A stretch of DNA of 64,000 nt. Origin: Pseudorhizobium pelagicum. GTDB taxonomy: Bacteria > Pseudomonadota > Alphaproteobacteria > Rhizobiales > Rhizobiaceae. Positions 59,522 through 64,000 of this stretch are shown piece after piece. Within the stretch, counting starts at the first letter, position 1; the number at the start of each line of letters is the position of its first letter. The translations under genes were made by a program, and so were the position numbers. Location of the stretch: contig JOKI01000020.1 in NCBI GenBank assembly GCA_000722615.1, positions 37,012 through 101,011 of the forward strand. The letters are read 5' to 3'. The notes under the pieces are model-generated. The model made no database searches. It saw only the letters and a list, made by a program, of their open reading frames with translations, and was not told where the DNA came from.

Positions 59522-60373
59522 ATGAAGATCAAAAAAAGGTGCAGTAGGCCTACACCCGAGACAGGCATAAACCGGAGGACCTTCTTCGCCGCATCGGCGT
59601 CGGTTGCCGGCGCACTCGCGACGGGTCTTCCCAGGCCTGCACTCGCGCAGAGTAAGCAGAACACCTTCGTCCTCGTCCATGGCGCCTGGCACGGCGGATG
59701 GTGCTGGCGCGACGTACGAAGCCGTCTTGAGGGCGAGGGCCACCGCGTCTACACCCCTACCATGACCGGGCTTGCCGAGCATTCCCACATGTTGACCGCG
59801 GATGTCGATATGAACACCCATATTGTCGACGTCGTTAATCTCTTTCGCTGGTATGACTTAGAGAAGGTGACCTTAGTCGCCCATTCCTATGCCGGCTGGG
59901 TCTGCTCCGGCGCTCTTGAGGCGGTCGAGCGTAACGTCTCCTCGCTGGTCATGGTCGACGCCTTCCTGCCCGAGGACGGCACCAGCGCCTATGACACCAA
60001 CAGCCCCGATCAGAAGGTCGAGCTCGACAAACTGCGCGCCAGCGGTGTCATCACCCGTCCCTCACCCCCAGCCCGAGCATTCGGCGTCAAAACTGATAAA
60101 AACAGGGCTTGGGTCGATTCGAAAACTACGCCACAGCCGGTGGCCGCAGCTTACACCAAGGCAACGCTCAGCGGCGCCCGCGAACGCGTCAAAAAGAAGC
60201 TGTTCGTTCGTGCGGAGGGTTTTGCTCAACCTGCCTTTGCCGCCAACTACGAGGCCACCAAAGCAGATCCCACCTGGAACACCTACGGCGTTTCCGCAGA
60301 GGACGCAGGACACGACATTATGGTCGATGCACCGGATCTGCTGAGCAAGCTCATACTGGACGCCGCCAACTGA
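59522..60373 (+). CDS. Tat-exported alpha/beta hydrolase
   Basis: A 283-residue esterase-like hydrolase. A twin-arginine leader (INRRTFFAASASVAGALATG, residues 16-35) ends near PALAQ. The core has FVLVHGAWHGGWCWRDV, the nucleophile in VAHSYAGWVCSGA near residue 120 and the His in SAEDAGHDIMVDAP near 268. Related enzymes hydrolyse esters of plant metabolites. It lies 75 bp after the sulfatase and probably belongs to the same operon. Confidence 0.88.
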   Translation: MKIKKRCSRPTPETGINRRTFFAASASVAGALATGLPRPALAQSKQNTFVLVHGAWHGGWCWRDVRSRLEGEGHRVYTPTMTGLAEHSHMLTADVDMNTHIVDVVNLFRWYDLEKVTLVAHSYAGWVCSGALEAVERNVSSLVMVDAFLPEDGTSAYDTNSPDQKVELDKLRASGVITRPSPPARAFGVKTDKNRAWVDSKTTPQPVAAAYTKATLSGARERVKKKLFVRAEGFAQPAFAANYEATKADPTWNTYGVSAEDAGHDIMVDAPDLLSKLILDAAN

Positions 60374-60680
60374 CAGTCCAAACAGCCACCCAGTGCCGCT
60401 GGACAAGGCAAGGGCCAAAAACGGCCCTGCTTACGGCTTGCCAGGCCAGTGCGAAAAGCTATCACGGATGACTCAACCGTTGCCCGGCCCACCGGCATCG
60501 AAATGCAGAAGTGGCAAACTTTCTGCAGGTGCCTTGCTTTTAGCCCCATCCCGTTGACCGTCTTGCAAACCGTCTTGGGCGCGGACGCCCCCAGACGCTA
60601 TCAAAGTCTGAACTCATTCCTCTTCATGGTAATAGTTCCAGCACCTTGGCCACCTTATCAACGACGTAATCAGGACAGCT
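60374..60680. other. Intergenic region with a hairpin, no gene
   Basis: The 307 bp before the CLC gene hold a hairpin just after the hydrolase stop: AGGGCC (60411-60416) pairs with GGCCCT (60423-60428) around AAAAAC, extendable by GC pairs past one bulge. No T-run follows. The rest shows no coding potential and should contain the CLC promoter. Confidence 0.45.
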
Positions 60681-62477
60681 ATGCCTATTCGTTTTGCAAT
60701 CAAGTCAACCCTGGCTCACGCGATTCAGGTGCGTACGAAGCTTCTTCGCAAGAAAGCCTTCGCACGTGGCAGCGAAATTGGCTTGATCTTTTGCGCTGCT
60801 CTCATTGGAGTGGCCGCCGGTGTCGTGGTCAGCGCCATGAGCTGGCTTTCCAAGGCGCTGCACAGTCTGATCTTTGGCATTCCCCACAATAGCTGGCTGA
60901 GCTCTTCGATCATCGAGGAGAAGCTGCTATTGCTCTGCTCGCCTGTCCTTGGCGGGTGTCTCATGGGCTGCCTCTATCTTGCCCTACGCAATCGTCGAAG
61001 TCGCCCTATCGTCGATCCAATCGAGGCAAATGCCCTTTATGGTGGTCGTATCTCTTTGACAGACAGCATTATCGTTGCTGTACAGAACCTCGTTTCCAAC
61101 GGCTTCGGCGCGTCCGTCGGCCTTGAAGCCGGTTATACGCAACTGTCGTCCGGGCTTGCATCGAAGCTTGGCGCGAAATTGAACTTGCGGAGGGAGGACC
61201 TCCGCCTGCTAGTGGGTTGTGGCGCGGCAGGGGCCATCGCTGCAGCCTTCAATGCACCGCTGACGGGGGCCTTCTACGCCTTCGAACTCATCATAGGCAC
61301 CTACAGCAGCATAGCTCTCGCTCCTGTCGTCGTTGCCGCGATTCTTGCGACTTTGGTGGCGCGTACGTTATCTGGCGACGCGTTCCTGATCGAGATTGGC
61401 GACATCGGTCTGATCGCACCTTGGCATTTTCTGCCTGCGATCCTACTGGGGGCATTCTGCGCAATGTCCGGTATCGTCATCATGAAAGGCGTAGCTTTCA
61501 CGGAGAAGTTTGCGCGCGAAAGTTCTATCTACCCGGCCTTGCGCCCGGCACTAGGCGGAATTGTTGTGGGGTTACTCGCCCTCGTCACTCCGCAGGTTCT
61601 TTCTGCTGGTCACGGCGCGCTCCATCTGAACTTGGAGGTCCAAAGCAGTATCGGCATCCTCGCGATCATCCTTGTGCTCAAAGCGGTCGCGTCAGCAGTC
61701 TCTATTGGCTCCGGTTTTCGGGGAGGTCTGTTCTTCGCTTCACTTTTCATGGGTGCACTGATAGGGAAGATCTTTGCTTTCCCCGTGGACTTCCTGCTGG
61801 ACGACGCCTTGGCACCCACCGTTCTCGCCGTCGTTGGCATGAGCGCGCTGGCTGTCGCTTTGATTGGCGGGCCGTTGACAATGACCTTCCTAGCCCTTGA
61901 AATCACTGGCGACTTTCCGATCACGGCCTTGGTCCTGGCCGCCGCCATCACATCCTCGGTCGTCGTGCGCACGACATTCGGATACTCCTTTGCCACATGG
62001 CGGTTCCACTTGCGCGGAGAGAGTATCCGCAGCGCTCACGATATAGGCTGGATCCGAAATCTGACGGTGGACAAACTGATGCGATCAGACGTGAAGAAAG
62101 CCAACGTGAACCTATCGCTGGAGGAGTTTCGACACCAGTTTCCCCTTGGTTCAACACAGCGCGCCATTCTGGTCGACGATGATGACAGATATCTCGGAAT
62201 TATTTTTGTGCCGGAAGTCTATGCCGAAGAGAGCGACAATACGCAAGATGGGGGGATCGGTAGATTTATTCGTCTTCGCAACGACACTCTTCAGCCTCAG
62301 ATGAACGCCCGCCAAGCCGCTGCTATCTTCGACAAGACCAGGAGTGAAGCTTTAGCCGTGGTCAACAATTTGATCGAACGCCGTGTGGTGGGCCAGCTGA
62401 GCGAGGCTCACACTCTACGTCGCTACAGCGAGGAACTGGACCGCCGTCGCCGCGAGGCCGTCGGAGAGACCCTGTAG
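60681..62477 (+). CDS. CLC family chloride channel/transporter
   Basis: A 598-residue membrane protein with the double CLC repeat (about 35-440) and a cytoplasmic C-terminal region (about 455-590) resembling CBS domains. Selectivity regions are recognisable but diverged: NGFGASVGLEAGYTQLSSGL in place of the standard GREGP motif, keeping the gating Glu, and SIGSGFRGGLFFASLFMGAL in place of GxFxP. The helix-N region ALAVALIGGPLTMTFLALEI is typical. It may move chloride or another halide. The order is separate from the preceding hydrolase operon by 307 bp. Confidence 0.88.
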   Translation: MPIRFAIKSTLAHAIQVRTKLLRKKAFARGSEIGLIFCAALIGVAAGVVVSAMSWLSKALHSLIFGIPHNSWLSSSIIEEKLLLLCSPVLGGCLMGCLYLALRNRRSRPIVDPIEANALYGGRISLTDSIIVAVQNLVSNGFGASVGLEAGYTQLSSGLASKLGAKLNLRREDLRLLVGCGAAGAIAAAFNAPLTGAFYAFELIIGTYSSIALAPVVVAAILATLVARTLSGDAFLIEIGDIGLIAPWHFLPAILLGAFCAMSGIVIMKGVAFTEKFARESSIYPALRPALGGIVVGLLALVTPQVLSAGHGALHLNLEVQSSIGILAIILVLKAVASAVSIGSGFRGGLFFASLFMGALIGKIFAFPVDFLLDDALAPTVLAVVGMSALAVALIGGPLTMTFLALEITGDFPITALVLAAAITSSVVVRTTFGYSFATWRFHLRGESIRSAHDIGWIRNLTVDKLMRSDVKKANVNLSLEEFRHQFPLGSTQRAILVDDDDRYLGIIFVPEVYAEESDNTQDGGIGRFIRLRNDTLQPQMNARQAAAIFDKTRSEALAVVNNLIERRVVGQLSEAHTLRRYSEELDRRRREAVGETL

Positions 62478-62647
62478 AAACCGAGGCTATGCTTGTATGC
62501 CTCCCAATGCGGCGCTTACGCAAGAGGTCCAGAGCAAGCGTCGCTCTGTTCTGGGCCACGCGAAGAGCTAACTCGGTTCAGTTCAGGAGGGGCGGGAATG
62601 GAAGAGGGCACCGTGAAGGTTCGGCAGCGCCGAATCTGGGATGCTTC

Positions 62648-62673
62648 AAGAAAAAGCCGGCTTTCGCCGACTT
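62648..62673 (-). terminator. Intrinsic terminator of the small secreted-protein gene
   Basis: On the minus strand AAGTCGGC-GAAA-GCCGGCTT forms an 8-bp stem (one G-T pair) with a GNRA tetraloop, followed by TTTTTCTTG. It lies about 65 bp after the stop at 62737. Confidence 0.8.
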
Positions 62674-62736
62674 TCCCATTTCAGTCCCGCTCTCGGCTTG
62701 CGACCCGAAGCGGGAACGGTGATCTAGCGGAGCTGC

Positions 62737-62994
62737 TTAGTTGGTCGGACGCAGAGCGCCCTCGTAGTAGTCGCCGCGGTCCTGCGAGTTGTCGATATCG
62801 GTGTTGGACATCTCGCCCATGCGGGCGTCCGGGTAGATACTGCCGGTGGCCGAGCGCTCAACGTTGCTGTTGTCAAGGTTCCGCTGCGAGCCAACGTCAG
62901 ACTGATACTGCGTCGACTGCGCCATAGCGGAACCTGCAAAGATGGCCGAAGCGATCACGGTGGCAGCAATGGCGGATGCGAGAGACTTGTGCAT
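62737..62994 (-). CDS. Small secreted protein with C-terminal GDYYEG motif
   Basis: An 85-residue protein: signal peptide MHKSLASAIAATVIASAIFA, cleaved at AMAQS, then a short polar mature part ending RGDYYEGALRPTN. No enzyme domain is visible. It is a paralogue of the next gene (63079-63315), sharing the KSLAS-type leader and the GDYYEGxxRP end. Function is unknown. It is followed by a strong intrinsic terminator. The start at 62994 begins the signal peptide; an earlier ATG at 63021 is less likely. Confidence 0.75.
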   Translation of the reverse strand: MHKSLASAIAATVIASAIFAGSAMAQSTQYQSDVGSQRNLDNSNVERSATGSIYPDARMGEMSNTDIDNSQDRGDYYEGALRPTN

Positions 62995-63078
62995 ATTTCT
63001 GTCCTTGAAAATTGATGCCATGCATTGAAGTTTGCGACCTGACTTGCATGGATTGATGTCTTGAATGAACTGCCGTGG

Positions 63079-63315
63079 TTAATTAGGGCGGTTTGGGCCT
63101 TCGTAGTAGTCGCCGTGGTCAACAGTCTGCACCGGGGCCTGCGTGAGTGGCTGCTGATGCTCGCCGATGCTGTTGGTCTGCGTGCGGTCGATGCCGTTGG
63201 CAACAGCGTTGTGGGAGACGCCTTCATAATAATCACCGGATGCGAGCGCTGCACCGCCAAAAGAGGCGGTAGCGATCAAGGCGGCGGCGATGGTGGATGC
63301 TAGAGACTTTGTCAT
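63079..63315 (-). CDS. Small secreted protein with two GDYYEG motifs
   Basis: A 78-residue protein: signal peptide MTKSLASTIAAALIATASFG, cleaved at ALASG. The mature part carries GDYYEGVSHN at its start and GDYYEGPNRPN at its end, with a Gln/Thr-rich spacer between. It is a tandem paralogue of the gene at 62737. The mature peptides are too short for a known fold and no function is assigned. Confidence 0.75.
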   Translation of the reverse strand: MTKSLASTIAAALIATASFGGAALASGDYYEGVSHNAVANGIDRTQTNSIGEHQQPLTQAPVQTVDHGDYYEGPNRPN

Positions 63316-63914
63316 ATGTAAGCCTTGGGAAAGTATGCATGATTGCGGTACAAACCGGAGCTATAGCGAAACTAGGAAGGCAGCCACTTAAATTTTGGTA
63401 AGGTGCATGAACTGCCGGTAATGTTTCTTGACGTACAGTGAACATCCGATCGCTCCAGCGATCTCTCCTTTCGTCCGAACCGTTGACAGGCGACATACCC
63501 TCTGGCGACGGGAGCCGCACCCTCGCGAAGAAGACGTGGAACTGGAGACGTTGTGCATCAGCTGCAATGCCGGCACCGACATACATCATGCGCTTCGGCA
63601 CTCCATCCATACGATCGGCAGTCGGCCGTCTGACGAGACGCTGTTCACCGCATTCAAGAATTAGGGAAGGAACAAATGAACTGACCTTGCCTCCGCGTTG
63701 ATCATCAGAAACCTGCTCTCGTTACTCTCTTTCATTGAATGAGGTGCAAGCGGCAGCATCTCGGGCGCCAGCCTTAGATATCGAAACCGCGACCCCTCCT
63801 CCTGCGGTCGTCGCAAATTGCCGTAGATAGTCGACCCGCAGCCACCGCAACCATGGCTGGTCTTTGCACCTTCCCACCCATTTCTCTTCACTGCAGTCAA
63901 CGTTAACTCAAGAG
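63316..63914. other. Region without a supported gene
   Basis: About 600 bp. Short open frames occur on both strands; none has a ribosome site and family match together. A minus-strand frame at 63661-63900 contains HGCGGCGSTIYGNL, faintly like the zinc loop of GFA-type proteins, but the rest of that domain is lacking. The region also holds the promoter of the small secreted-protein genes. Confidence 0.4.
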
Positions 63915-64000
63915 TCAGTCCTTGCGGAAGATCAGGCTGGCACCCCAGCCGGTGACCACGGCCATCAGCACGCAGAACATCCCGTAGAGGATCGGCTGAT
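63915..64000 (-). CDS. C-terminal end of a membrane protein (runs off window)
   Basis: The minus strand enters the window in frame and reads QPILYGMFCVLMAVVTGWGA, SLIFRKD, then a TGA. This is a single transmembrane helix followed by a short positive tail, the usual end of an inner-membrane protein. The family cannot be recognised from 27 residues. Confidence 0.5.
   Translation of the reverse strand, partial: QPILYGMFCVLMAVVTGWGASLIFRKD

Noticed and set aside
63428-63664. Possible 78-residue gene on the plus strand
   Set aside because: It needs a TTG start without a ribosome site, has competing frames on both strands and no family resemblance.
63661-63900. GFA-like zinc protein on the minus strand (HGCGGCGSTIYG)
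   Set aside because: Only a dozen residues recall the family; the remaining zinc Cys motifs are absent and no ribosome site is seen.
1-64000. CRISPR arrays, tRNA or rRNA genes, replication origin, complete insertion sequences
   Set aside because: No regularly spaced repeats, cloverleaf-like stretches, ribosomal motifs, repABC genes or full transposase were found by eye; only one IS5-type fragment is present.

Overview
The window is GC-rich, tightly packed DNA typical of an alphaproteobacterial (Rhizobiaceae-like) chromid, megaplasmid or accessory catabolic region. This rests on codon usage, on the density of tripartite binding-protein-dependent carboxylate transporters, and on families common in rhizobia (MmgE/PrpD, TctABC, TAXI-TRAP, FCD-type GntR, LysR). 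No rRNA, tRNA, CRISPR array or replication gene was seen. Species-level assignment is not possible from the sequence alone.

Layout. (1) 1-4743: a minus-strand operon with a secreted beta-propeller (SMP-30/royal-jelly type), TRAP transporter dctQMP and a 2-hydroxyacid dehydrogenase cut by the window edge. It is divergent from a GntR regulator, and a perfect 15-bp inverted repeat lies between them. (2) 5525-12552: a decayed amidohydrolase, a tctCBA tricarboxylate transporter, an alpha/beta hydrolase, a NicC/salicylate-hydroxylase-like FAD monooxygenase and a LysR regulator. (3) 12740-25744: a 13-kb minus-strand operon, tctC-tctB-tctA-mmgE/prpD-SDR-abrB-tarD(frameshifted)-acyl-CoA dehydrogenase-CaiB-mmgE/prpD-itaconyl-CoA hydratase-like-CitE. 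The CaiB, hydratase and CitE genes reproduce the itaconate degradation set ict-ich-ccl. (4) 25898-28850: an enolase-superfamily gene remnant, then a fluoroacetate-dehalogenase-like hydrolase coupled to a four-domain rhodanese protein. (5) 28925-40066: a third tct set, divergent from mmgE/prpD-abrB-SDR-mmgE/prpD-isocitrate/isopropylmalate dehydrogenase-like-ttuC, followed by an FCD GntR gene. (6) 40443-49381: an exported dienelactone hydrolase, a two-component system, a DUF3500 protein, cytochrome b561, PadR, a DUF2218-methyltransferase fusion, an IS5-type scrap and a diguanylate cyclase. (7) 49460-62477: an AHSA1 pseudogene, a LysR-controlled extradiol dioxygenase module (LigAB-like), a PcaQ-like LysR, a TAXI-TRAP transporter, a sulfatase, a Tat-exported hydrolase and a CLC channel. 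(8) 62737-64000: two paralogous tiny secreted proteins and the edge of a membrane-protein gene.

The regions appear to form an uptake-and-catabolism island for di- and tricarboxylates, sugar acids and aromatic acids. Regions 3 and 5 are paralogous modules: each has a Tct transporter, two MmgE/PrpD proteins, an AbrB-type membrane protein and an SDR that lacks the usual catalytic Ser/Tyr. They also share near-identical operator-like sequences (core TTGTTGACA, with palindromic relatives ATTGTAGACAAT) in front of both tctC genes, the divergent mmgE gene, the dehalogenase-like gene and the GntR gene itself. This suggests one local GntR regulon spanning about 27 kb. The most interesting candidate system is this two-module regulon. 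A testable reading of module 3 is import of a tricarboxylate, decarboxylation by an MmgE/PrpD enzyme to itaconate, then Ict-Ich-Ccl cleavage to pyruvate and acetyl-CoA. The biochemistry is inference; the gene content, motifs and repeats are read directly from the sequence.
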